Shown here in pieces: positions 7,547-13,976 of a stretch of DNA of 32,494 nucleotides. This stretch comes from an uncultured Christensenella sp. Its GTDB lineage: Bacteria; Bacillota; Clostridia; Christensenellales; UBA1242. Within the stretch, counting starts at the first letter, position 1, and every line of letters starts with the position of its first letter. Under the pieces are notes generated by a model. That model was not told the DNA's origin and made no database searches. It was given only the letters and a program-made list of their open reading frames with translations. Both the position numbers and the translations under genes were made by a program. The DNA is taken from NCBI GenBank assembly GCA_949293905.1, contig CASFFG010000012.1, forward strand, positions 1 to 32,494, in the 5' to 3' direction.

Positions 7547-9025
7547 TTATAATAATATGCAAAGTATTCCGCCTTTACCTTCATTCACTATTCGAGATAA
7601 TGTTCGTCTAAGTTTATTTTGCAAATTTACAGGCATTGAAGTAAGTTTATTGTTTAAGCCTTCGTTCACTAAACTTTCTAGCGATTTGCCGAACATATTA
7701 GTCTGCCAAATTCCTTGCGGGTTGTTTTCAAATTCTTGAAGTAGATATTTTGCCAACTCTTCACTTTGCTCATATCCAGACATAATAGGGCTAACTTCGG
7801 TTTCTACATCTACGCGCATGATATGTAAACTAGGTGCTTGCGCTTTTAATTTTACTCCACATCTCCCGCCCTGACGCACAATCTCGGGCTCTTTCAATTC
7901 CATTTCGTCTATGGTTGGGATTACAATGCCATATCCTGTCTCATTTACTTGATTTAGTGCTGAACTAATTTTATCATACTTTTTCTTGGCTAAAGTTAGT
8001 TCTTTTAAACAGCCGACCAATTCGCAGTCATCTTTAATTTCAGTACCGCACTGCTCACTTAGCACGCGATAAAACAATCCTTGTTTTGCTACAATTTCGA
8101 AAGTTATCGCACCATTACCCATATCTGTGTTACTGTTCAAAATCGGCTCGAATGATTCACTATTCTCGAATAATACCTTATTTGAATCGTACTCGCCAAC
8201 ACTATTTGACTCACTTATTGCGTCGCTTATAGTGTCCAAAATCTCTTTAATTGTTGGATTTTCAAGCGGAAGCGGTCTTAAATACGCTGGTATTTTAATG
8301 TTTACAACTTCAAGTGGGAATTGTTTTAGTAATTCGGTCATAATATTATCTACATTCTCCTTATTTAATTCGTTCACATTCATAGCAAGCACTCTCGTCG
8401 AATACTTTTCGCTAAGGATTTTTGCCAATTTCTCTACATTTTCATCTGTTGGATTAGTGCTATTTAAAATCATAACAAATGGCTTATTAGTTGCCTTTAA
8501 TTGTGTTATAGCGCGCTCTTCCGCTTGAACATAACTTTCCCTAGGAATATCACATACGCTTCCGTCAGTGGATATTACAAGGGCCACGGTTGAATGTTCT
8601 TTTATCACTTTATCCGTACCTATTACCGCCGCCTGAGTGAACGGGATTGGTTCATCGTCCCACGGCGTATTCACAAGTCGCGGTTTATCTCCGTCTAGTG
8701 CCCCGACCGCGCCGTCCACCATATAGCCCACGCTGTCAATCAAGCGCACGGACATATTAGCACCGCCGACCTTAATCTTTACCGCTTCATTCGGTACAAA
8801 TTGCGGTTTTGTCGTCATAACCATAGTTCCTGCGCTTGCTTGTGGTAACTCGTCTTTTGCGCGCTCGCGGTCGTGCTTATTGGTTATGTTAGCGAGTACA
8901 AAATTTTGAATAAACTTTTGTATAAAGGTAGATTTTCCGCTCCTTACAGGTCCAACTACCCCAATATAAACATCTCCATTAGTGCGTTTCGCTATGTCTA
9001 AATAGATGTTTGCGTTTTTGTCCAT
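7547..9025 (-). CDS. spoIVA: Stage IV sporulation protein A (spore coat ATPase)
   Basis: A 492-aa protein, the same length as B. subtilis SpoIVA. It is a TRAFAC-type ATPase that polymerises on the forespore surface to form the coat basement layer. Residues 4-22 (IYLDIAKRTNGDVYIGVVG) are typical, followed by Walker A GPVRSGKST (25-33) and a DSVG switch-like motif. The C-terminus ends GKGGILCILL as in other SpoIVA proteins. The ATG at 9025 was chosen because GGAGG lies 5 nt upstream; a TTG 12 nt earlier would place the ribosome site inside the gene. A sigma-E-like promoter lies directly upstream. Its presence argues for an endospore-forming lineage. Confidence 0.97.
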   Translation of the reverse strand: MDKNANIYLDIAKRTNGDVYIGVVGPVRSGKSTFIQKFIQNFVLANITNKHDRERAKDELPQASAGTMVMTTKPQFVPNEAVKIKVGGANMSVRLIDSVGYMVDGAVGALDGDKPRLVNTPWDDEPIPFTQAAVIGTDKVIKEHSTVALVISTDGSVCDIPRESYVQAEERAITQLKATNKPFVMILNSTNPTDENVEKLAKILSEKYSTRVLAMNVNELNKENVDNIMTELLKQFPLEVVNIKIPAYLRPLPLENPTIKEILDTISDAISESNSVGEYDSNKVLFENSESFEPILNSNTDMGNGAITFEIVAKQGLFYRVLSEQCGTEIKDDCELVGCLKELTLAKKKYDKISSALNQVNETGYGIVIPTIDEMELKEPEIVRQGGRCGVKLKAQAPSLHIMRVDVETEVSPIMSGYEQSEELAKYLLQEFENNPQGIWQTNMFGKSLESLVNEGLNNKLTSMPVNLQNKLRRTLSRIVNEGKGGILCILL

Positions 9026-9045
9026 CATTTCCTCCAATCTAGTCT

Positions 9046-9074
9046 AATTTATGTTTAGAATCTTTGGTTTATGA
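9046..9074 (-). promoter_or_regulatory. Sigma-E-like promoter of spoIVA
   Basis: On the minus strand, TCATAAA (9068-9074), a 14-nt spacer and CATAAATT (9046-9053). This agrees with the mother-cell sigma-E consensus KMATATT-N14/15-CATACAMT. In B. subtilis spoIVA is transcribed by sigma-E. There is no competing sigma-A promoter in the same interval. Confidence 0.65.
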
Positions 9075-9100
9075 CTTATTTTAGCAATTAGCAAGGTAAA

Positions 9101-9128
9101 ATAAAAAAGAATGTATTGCTACATTCAT
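9101..9128 (-). terminator. Intrinsic terminator upstream of spoIVA
   Basis: On the minus strand, GAATGTA, loop GCAA, TACATTC and TTTTTT. It would stop read-through from the lgt-side genes before the spoIVA promoter. The 9129-9341 stretch between it and the 208-aa gene is AT-rich with no gene that I can support. Confidence 0.7.
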
Positions 9129-9341
9129 TAATCTTAAAGATAAAATTAAACAGTATAAAATTTTTAATAACTCTTTTTTATTATCTATATAAAAGGTCCA
9201 TAAATCTCAACCTTTATAAATATACACTCAAAATGTCTTTATATTAAATTGAAATATATATCTTAATTACTCCTTTAATTTATCTTTTCTATTATTTTAA
9301 TTCCTTCAGCAACTCTTATTTTTCTTTCTTATTTTAAATTT

Positions 9342-9968
9342 TTATTTTTGTTTGTCGTCCTTCTTTTTTACAGTTAGGTTAAAGGATTTCATTATCTCTT
9401 CAAGCCCCATTGTCGGGTGCAATGCTTCGTTAAAATCAAAACCGCTCTTAGATGTATGGTTCATCAACTCATCTGTCGGCGACGGAGATACGCGTTCAGC
9501 ATTTTCGACTTCAGTCTTTTTATTATTGTCAAAGCAGGCAATGATGTTATGAAGAAGTTTTTTAATTGGGTCCTCTGGAATTGCAGATTTTTGCTGGCTT
9601 TTTTCTTCCAATTTTGAATTGTTATTTAAATCATTATAAACCATGGTCTTAAATCTGGCGGATAGATCGGCAAGATTAGGGTCTGTTTTTAACTCTGGGT
9701 AACGCGTATAAAGCGAACTTATCACTTGCTCCATTCTAAGATACATAAGTCGACTGCGTTGAATGTCTAGAGAATACAATTTCTTCCTACTCGCTTCTAA
9801 TCGGTTAGCATGCTCCATGCTGGCTATGATTGCACTAGAAATAGATTGCTCTTTCTTCTTAAATTCTTCAATAATCACGCGCTGACGAGCAATTATGTCG
9901 TTTTGCTGATTTATTTTTGAGTTTAACTGATTTATCTCGTTTTGCATGCTTTCCAATCTCTTATCCAT
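9342..9968 (-). CDS. Coiled-coil protein, unknown function
   Basis: A 208-aa cytoplasmic protein. Residues 2-60 form a clear coiled coil (KRLESMQNEINQLNSKINQQN... with heptad-spaced L/I). A helical middle follows, and then a polar linker and tail ending KKKDDKQK. No named domain recognised. The ATG at 9968 was chosen because AAAGGAG lies 7 nt upstream. It overlaps the end of the upstream membrane-protein gene by 8 nt, so the two are almost certainly co-translated. A structural or regulatory partner of that membrane protein is a reasonable guess only. Confidence 0.75.
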   Translation of the reverse strand: MDKRLESMQNEINQLNSKINQQNDIIARQRVIIEEFKKKEQSISSAIIASMEHANRLEASRKKLYSLDIQRSRLMYLRMEQVISSLYTRYPELKTDPNLADLSARFKTMVYNDLNNNSKLEEKSQQKSAIPEDPIKKLLHNIIACFDNNKKTEVENAERVSPSPTDELMNHTSKSGFDFNEALHPTMGLEEIMKSFNLTVKKKDDKQK

Positions 9969-10464
9969 TCTTTTTTCTCCTTTTAGCAATGATTATATTC
10001 ACTACGAAATATAGCACAAACCAACCTATCAACAGACCTATCAACCAATAAAGGTTAATGATATTTCTAACAAATAGAAGCAATATAAACCCAAATCCTA
10101 AGAACAAAATAAACAATTTTAATTGTAATTTATCCTTAAAATATATTGCCGTGGCAATGCTGGCAAGAGCAAGAACGAAGAAATAGTACGGCCATGACTG
10201 ATTTTGGTCAACTCCTAAATATTTTTGTAAAAAGTATAGCACAAAATTTATCACACCGCAACCAAATAAGGTAAATCCAAAGAACATACTACTGTCAATT
10301 TTTAGTCCAAAAGCGCGAATTAAGAGTAAAATACCGATTAACATGAGGGATACTGCGAAACTTATCCTAAAAAATGGAAAATTTATTGGAAGCAAGTCCA
10401 AGATAAAACATATTATGTTTACGATTAAAACTGAGAAATAGAATATTCTAGACTTCTTCCCCAT
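9961..10464 (-). CDS. Multi-pass membrane protein, unknown function
   Basis: A 167-aa integral membrane protein with about six hydrophobic helices (about 7-22, 27-48, 52-75, 87-105, 112-128, 136-160) and a basic C-terminus (IIAKRRKKNG). No motif recognised. AAAGGAGAG lies 5 nt before the ATG. It follows lgt by 120 nt without a clear promoter or terminator between, and overlaps the next coiled-coil gene by 8 nt, so lgt and both genes may be one transcript. Confidence 0.7.
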   Translation of the reverse strand: MGKKSRIFYFSVLIVNIICFILDLLPINFPFFRISFAVSLMLIGILLLIRAFGLKIDSSMFFGFTLFGCGVINFVLYFLQKYLGVDQNQSWPYYFFVLALASIATAIYFKDKLQLKLFILFLGFGFILLLFVRNIINLYWLIGLLIGWFVLYFVVNIIIAKRRKKNG

Positions 10465-10584
10465 AATCTCTCCTTTTTACTATTTTTCTTTCTTATTTTT
10501 AAAGTTCTTGACTCGGTTTGTTATTTTCTTTTTGTTAATTTCTATTTTTTCATAAACTTTTATTTCTTCTTTCTTATTTTTTAT

Positions 10585-11388
10585 TTATATATATTTATCC
10601 TTATATTTAACTCTTTTGTATATATTGACAGCGAGCATAACGACGCCGATTATAATCATTATAATGCTAAGAAGTTGCGAGACGCGAATATTTGTTGAAC
10701 CGATAAAGAGCGAGTCTCCCCTAAATCCTTCAATTATACTTCGTCCTAGCCCATACCATATTAAATACACGGCAGACGGGGTGAATTTAACTTTACTCTT
10801 TAAAAAGGCGAGTAGTATCGGCACGAAACCTATAAAATTCCATACACTTTCGTATAAATTCGTCGCGTAATGCCATTCGTACACTCCACTGCCGTCATAT
10901 GTTTCAATTAACATTGATAGCGGAAACCACTGATGATTTGGATTGGTGACCAATTCTCCATAGCAACATTGAGAGAAAATGCAACCTATTCGCCCTATCG
11001 CCTGCCCCAAAATTAGACACGGAACACATACATCAAATAAATCTATAATTATTTTGAAATTGCGTTTTATTAATGCAAATATTATTATTCCCAAAATTCC
11101 GCCGATTACACCGCCTAGAACGGCAAGCCCACCCGATTTAAAGTTAAAAAATTCTCTAAATGATAGCCCGTAGAAAATAGAATAATAAATGCGTGCGCCT
11201 ATTACCGCACATGGTAGCACAATTAAAGCAAGTAAGACAATATCGTCGCTGGTAAATCCGCGTCTTTTTGCTAGTTTACAAGCGAGCAATATTCCTACGA
11301 GCATAGCAAAAACCATGATTATGCCGTAAAACGTAATCTCAAAATCGCCTATGTAAAAACCTTTCGGGGGAACGGTATATAAGTCCAT
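10585..11388 (-). CDS. lgt: Prolipoprotein diacylglyceryl transferase
   Basis: A 267-aa polytopic membrane enzyme that transfers diacylglycerol from phosphatidylglycerol to the lipobox Cys of prolipoproteins. It shows the N-terminal FYGIIMVFAM helix, the GARIYY stretch, GGLAVLGGVIGG (87-98) and the Lgt signature GQAIGRIGCIFSQCCYG (128-144, with the key Arg133). The C-terminal GLGRSIIEGFRGDS (about 216-229) is also typical. The ATG at 11388 is chosen; a longer reading from a TTG at 11427 would start inside the -35 box. There is no Shine-Dalgarno, and the promoter -10 ends 10 nt before the ATG, so the leader would be only about 3-4 nt. Confidence 0.95.
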   Translation of the reverse strand: MDLYTVPPKGFYIGDFEITFYGIIMVFAMLVGILLACKLAKRRGFTSDDIVLLALIVLPCAVIGARIYYSIFYGLSFREFFNFKSGGLAVLGGVIGGILGIIIFALIKRNFKIIIDLFDVCVPCLILGQAIGRIGCIFSQCCYGELVTNPNHQWFPLSMLIETYDGSGVYEWHYATNLYESVWNFIGFVPILLAFLKSKVKFTPSAVYLIWYGLGRSIIEGFRGDSLFIGSTNIRVSQLLSIIMIIIGVVMLAVNIYKRVKYKDKYI

Positions 11389-11398
11389 ATTCTCAATA

Positions 11399-11427
11399 AT
11401 TTTATGATAAATCAAAAGAAAATGCAA
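11399..11427 (-). promoter_or_regulatory. Promoter of lgt, nearly leaderless
   Basis: On the minus strand, TTGCAT (11422-11427), 17 nt, TAAAAT (11399-11404), then 10 nt to the ATG. The expected start is about 3-4 nt before the ATG. It faces the divergent glmM promoter. Confidence 0.55.
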
Positions 11428-11490
11428 CTATTTGTGCCTTTGATTTGTTTTTAGTGCTATTTCGACGAGAATTTACTTAGTCCGCTTAAT

Positions 11491-11520
11491 ATGACAAAAA
11501 TTCACTACAAAACATATTAA
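11491..11520 (+). promoter_or_regulatory. Promoter of glmM, predicted leaderless
   Basis: ATGACA (11491-11496), 18 nt, TATTAA (11515-11520), then 7 nt to the ATG. No ribosome site precedes the ATG. Match to consensus is moderate. Confidence 0.45.
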
Positions 11521-11527
11521 AATATGT

Positions 11528-12787
11528 ATGAAATATTTTGGAACGGACGGAATCCGCAAGAATACTCACGCCTTCACAAAAAAATTTTTAGAAAAACTTG
11601 CACGCGGGATAGTCGCTTTTTTTGAACGACACAAGTTGGGGCGAACAATACTTATTGGAAACGACGGAAGAATATCAAGTGATTATATTTTAACTACAAT
11701 TTCGTCCGTACTTCTTTCAAACGGAATTGAAGTGCATAATTTGGGGATCTGCTCCTCACCGAGTCTTGCCTATGTATGTTCGCGGTTTCACTACCCTCTC
11801 GCGATGATGATTTCCGCTTCACACAATCCGTTCGATTACAATGGAATAAAGTTTTTTAATTCTGCGGGAGAAAAAATAAGTGAAGACGATGAATGTGAGT
11901 TTGAATACCTCTTTGATAGAATAAAAAATTTAGGTGGGCATGAGTATAGAAAACTAAAAAATGTATCGAATTTAATTAAGTACTATATCTCTCACTTGAA
12001 AGAATTAAAAAAGACTGAGATCCCATGCATAATAGATTGCGCATTCGGTGGAGCAAGCGAGATTGCTAAATCTGTATTCAGCGAAACAAAAATAATCAAC
12101 TCTCGACCGAACGGAATCAACATAAATCAAATGTCTGGTTGCACTAATATTGAAATATTGCGGACTGAGTGTATAAAAAACAAAACGATAGGGTTTGCTC
12201 TCGACGGAGACGGTGATAGACTTTTAGTCGTGGACGAATCTGGGGAAGAAATTTCGGGCGACAAACTGATTTACATATTTTCAAAATATTTCCTATCACG
12301 CGGAGACAAATGCGTTGGCACAATTTATTCAAACCGCGGGCTTGAAGAAAAATTAAACTCACGCGGAATTGATTTTATTCGCACGCAAGTTGGAGATAAA
12401 AATGTTTACATTAGCATGAAAAAACATCATGCAATTTTAGGCGGAGAAAACTCGGGGCATATAATAATTAAACCTTATACCAACACGGGCGATGGACTAC
12501 TGAATTCAATAATCTTATTAAATATTTTGAGTTCAACTGGGCGAACATTTAATGAACTTTTGTTGGACTATAAAGAGTATTATCAAGAGCATGCGAGTAT
12601 CAGTTTAGATGAGTTTAACGACAAGATAAATCTTGATAAAATCATTAAAAAATATTCTAATGAGGGAGAAAATATTATTATAAGAAAAAGTGGTACTGAA
12701 CCGATAATTAGAATTATGGTTGAAAGTGAAGTGCAAGAAAAATCTAAAAAAACTTTAAAAAATATAATAAATTTGATAAAAATTTAA
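11528..12787 (+). CDS. glmM: Phosphoglucosamine mutase
   Basis: A 419-aa alpha-D-phosphohexomutase. It interconverts glucosamine-6-P and glucosamine-1-P on the way to UDP-GlcNAc for peptidoglycan. It begins KYFGTDGIR, has the phosphoserine loop ISASHNPFDYNG (Ser98), the metal-binding DGDGDR (226-231), the sugar-binding GGENSGH and the C-terminal phosphate-binding RKSGTEPIIR. It is about 25 residues shorter than the usual bacterial GlmM (about 445), with the loss spread over domains 2 and 3, and all four active-site loops are intact. GlmM is favoured over phosphomannomutase by the KYFGTDGIR start and ASHNP loop. It is divergent from lgt. Confidence 0.92.
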   Translation: MKYFGTDGIRKNTHAFTKKFLEKLARGIVAFFERHKLGRTILIGNDGRISSDYILTTISSVLLSNGIEVHNLGICSSPSLAYVCSRFHYPLAMMISASHNPFDYNGIKFFNSAGEKISEDDECEFEYLFDRIKNLGGHEYRKLKNVSNLIKYYISHLKELKKTEIPCIIDCAFGGASEIAKSVFSETKIINSRPNGININQMSGCTNIEILRTECIKNKTIGFALDGDGDRLLVVDESGEEISGDKLIYIFSKYFLSRGDKCVGTIYSNRGLEEKLNSRGIDFIRTQVGDKNVYISMKKHHAILGGENSGHIIIKPYTNTGDGLLNSIILLNILSSTGRTFNELLLDYKEYYQEHASISLDEFNDKINLDKIIKKYSNEGENIIIRKSGTEPIIRIMVESEVQEKSKKTLKNIINLIKI

Positions 12788-12921
12788 TGATTTTCTACTT
12801 ATTTTCGTCAAATTTAAAAAAATTTTATAAATTTTATTGTTCTCTATTTTTCATTTAATTTTAAAAAATGAATTTTAATCACATAAAAAATTTAAAACTA
12901 ATAAGGACAATTTAAATTAAC

Positions 12922-12950
12922 TTTACTTAAACCTTTTTTAATTGTATAAT
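12922..12950 (+). promoter_or_regulatory. Promoter of ung, predicted leaderless
   Basis: TTTACT (12922-12927), 17 nt, TATAAT (12945-12950), then 6 nt to the ATG at 12957. The predicted +1 falls on the ATG, and no Shine-Dalgarno exists. Confidence 0.65.
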
Positions 12951-12956
12951 ATAAAT

Positions 12957-13622
12957 ATGAAATACAATTTAGATAAAAGTTGGAGTGAAGTTTTAACTCC
13001 GCGATTTGATATAGATTACAAAAGAAAACTTTTTTCTTGGCTTGAAAATGAGTACAACACTAAAACTATTTTCCCGCCGAAAGAAAAAATTTTTAATGCG
13101 CTAAATCTTGTCCCTATCGAGCAGGTTAAAGTCGTCATTGTCGGTCAAGACCCGTACCATGTCGAAGGTCAAGCGGACGGGCTTGCGTTTAGTTGTCACA
13201 ACGGGACTCCGCAACCTAGCCTTAAAAATATATTTAAAGAAATTCATGTTGACCTAGGAATTGATATGAGCGGGAACACAGATTTGACGAGTTGGGCAAA
13301 ACAAGGTGTATTACTTTTAAACACAAGTCTAACCGTAGTAGCGCACACTCCTGCGAGTCACGCAAACGAACTTTGGCACACCTTCACGCGCGAGATAATA
13401 AAAATTTTAAACGAGAGAAATCAACCCATCGTGTTCATGCTTTGGGGAAATCATGCAAAACAATTTTTACCACTTTTAACAAATCCTAATCACTTAATTT
13501 TACAGTCCGCGCACCCTAGCCCATTCTCCGCGTATAACGGATTTTTTGGTTGCAAACATTTTTCAAAATGCAACGCGTTTTTATCTTCCCACGGACTAAC
13601 TCCCATCGATTGGAAATTGTAA
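12957..13622 (+). CDS. ung: Uracil-DNA glycosylase (family 1)
   Basis: A 221-aa base-excision repair enzyme that removes uracil from DNA. The water-activating loop GQDPYH (63-68, Asp65 equivalent), GLAFS (75-79), the PPSLKN-like QPSLKNI, LLLNTSLTV, and the DNA-intercalating HPSPFSAYNGFFG loop are all present, as is FSKCN near the end. Length is normal for the family. The ATG at 12957 is preferred; a TTG 15 nt upstream overlaps the -10 box. The mRNA is predicted leaderless. It precedes the ileS leader; no strong terminator separates them. Confidence 0.96.
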   Translation: MKYNLDKSWSEVLTPRFDIDYKRKLFSWLENEYNTKTIFPPKEKIFNALNLVPIEQVKVVIVGQDPYHVEGQADGLAFSCHNGTPQPSLKNIFKEIHVDLGIDMSGNTDLTSWAKQGVLLLNTSLTVVAHTPASHANELWHTFTREIIKILNERNQPIVFMLWGNHAKQFLPLLTNPNHLILQSAHPSPFSAYNGFFGCKHFSKCNAFLSSHGLTPIDWKL

Positions 13623-13701
13623 AAAATAGAATTGGTCTTTTAAATTTGTTTTTATATTTATCGATTATTTATGAAATTAAATATTAAATTTCAGTTCAAT
13701 A

Positions 13702-13730
13702 TTGACAAAATTGAGTGCTTGGTATAAAAT
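13702..13730 (+). promoter_or_regulatory. Promoter P1 upstream of ileS, drives mini-ORF 1
   Basis: TTGACA (13702-13707), 17 nt, TAAAAT (13725-13730), then 6 nt to an ATG at 13737. The architecture is the same as for the leaderless genes nearby. Confidence 0.6.
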
Positions 13731-13736
13731 ATAGTT

Positions 13737-13799
13737 ATGGTTCAATTTATTGTTGTGGTTCTCATGATATGCTGGGCATTCTTACCAGTTAAATTTTAG
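13737..13799 (+). CDS. Mini-ORF 1, 20-residue hydrophobic peptide, leaderless
   Basis: Predicted peptide MVQFIVVVLMICWAFLPVKF. The ATG lies exactly at the expected +1 of a TTGACA-17-TAAAAT promoter. The peptide is one hydrophobic segment with a Lys-Phe end. It could be a small membrane peptide, or a first leader peptide of ileS, as it is rich in Val/Leu/Ile. No ribosome site is present. CTGG/CCAG near its end gives only a weak hairpin. Support is positional; conservation is unknown. Confidence 0.35.
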   Translation: MVQFIVVVLMICWAFLPVKF

Positions 13800-13812
13800 T
13801 TGTTGTATTTAT

Positions 13813-13841
13813 TTGACAAATACATAGATTTTTAGTATCAT
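13813..13841 (+). promoter_or_regulatory. Promoter P2 of the ileS leader
   Basis: TTGACA (13813-13818), 17 nt, TATCAT (13836-13841), then 6 nt to the ATG of the leader peptide at 13848. Confidence 0.65.
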
Positions 13842-13847
13842 TGATAT

Positions 13848-13904
13848 ATGAATTTTAGAAATTCGATAGTCATTAGCAAAATAATTATTACATCTAAGTT
13901 TTAG
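13848..13904 (+). CDS. Putative ileS leader peptide, isoleucine-rich, leaderless
   Basis: An 18-residue ORF, MNFRNSIVISKIIITSKF. Five of 18 codons are Ile, including three in a row (ATA ATT ATT at 13881-13889). It lies immediately before isoleucyl-tRNA synthetase, with its ATG at the predicted +1 of P2. The stop (13902-13904) is 4 nt before the 5' arm of an alternative RNA helix. Stalling at the Ile run would leave that arm free, and finishing translation would cover it. This matches classical leader-peptide attenuation. AT-rich DNA favours Ile codons, so the claim rests on the combination of promoter, stop position and alternative hairpins. Confidence 0.55.
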   Translation: MNFRNSIVISKIIITSKF

Positions 13905-13908
13905 ATGC

Positions 13909-13954
13909 GCGTTTTGCTGTGATAAGGTATGACCAGCAGACGCTGGCATTTTTT
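13909..13954 (+). promoter_or_regulatory. ileS attenuator: competing antiterminator and terminator hairpins
   Basis: Terminator: CCAGC (13933-13937), loop AGAC, GCTGG (13942-13946), then CA and six T (13949-13954). Competing helix: GCGTTT-T-GCTG (13909-13919) pairs with CAGC-AGACGC (13934-13943), 10 pairs with one bulge and one G-U, and uses most of the terminator bases. The two structures cannot coexist. No T-box signature (AGGGTGGNACCGCG) is present. The ileS ribosome site follows 13 nt after the T-run. Confidence 0.6.
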
Positions 13955-13976
13955 AAAGTTGGATTTAGGAGAAGGT

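Noticed and set aside
9318-10580. Repeated tatttttctttcttatttt strings near 9320, 10482 and 10562
   Set aside because: Short pyrimidine-rich A/T strings after stop codons; too low in complexity to call a repeat element.
13623-13976. T-box riboswitch upstream of ileS
   Set aside because: No AGGGTGGNACCGCG-type T-box sequence or stem I features; the elements seen fit a peptide attenuator better.
13929-13976. Upstream in-frame ileS start at 13929
   Set aside because: It would place the start inside the attenuator hairpin with SD spacing of about one base; the ATG at 13977 has AGGAG at 5 nt and the family N-terminus.
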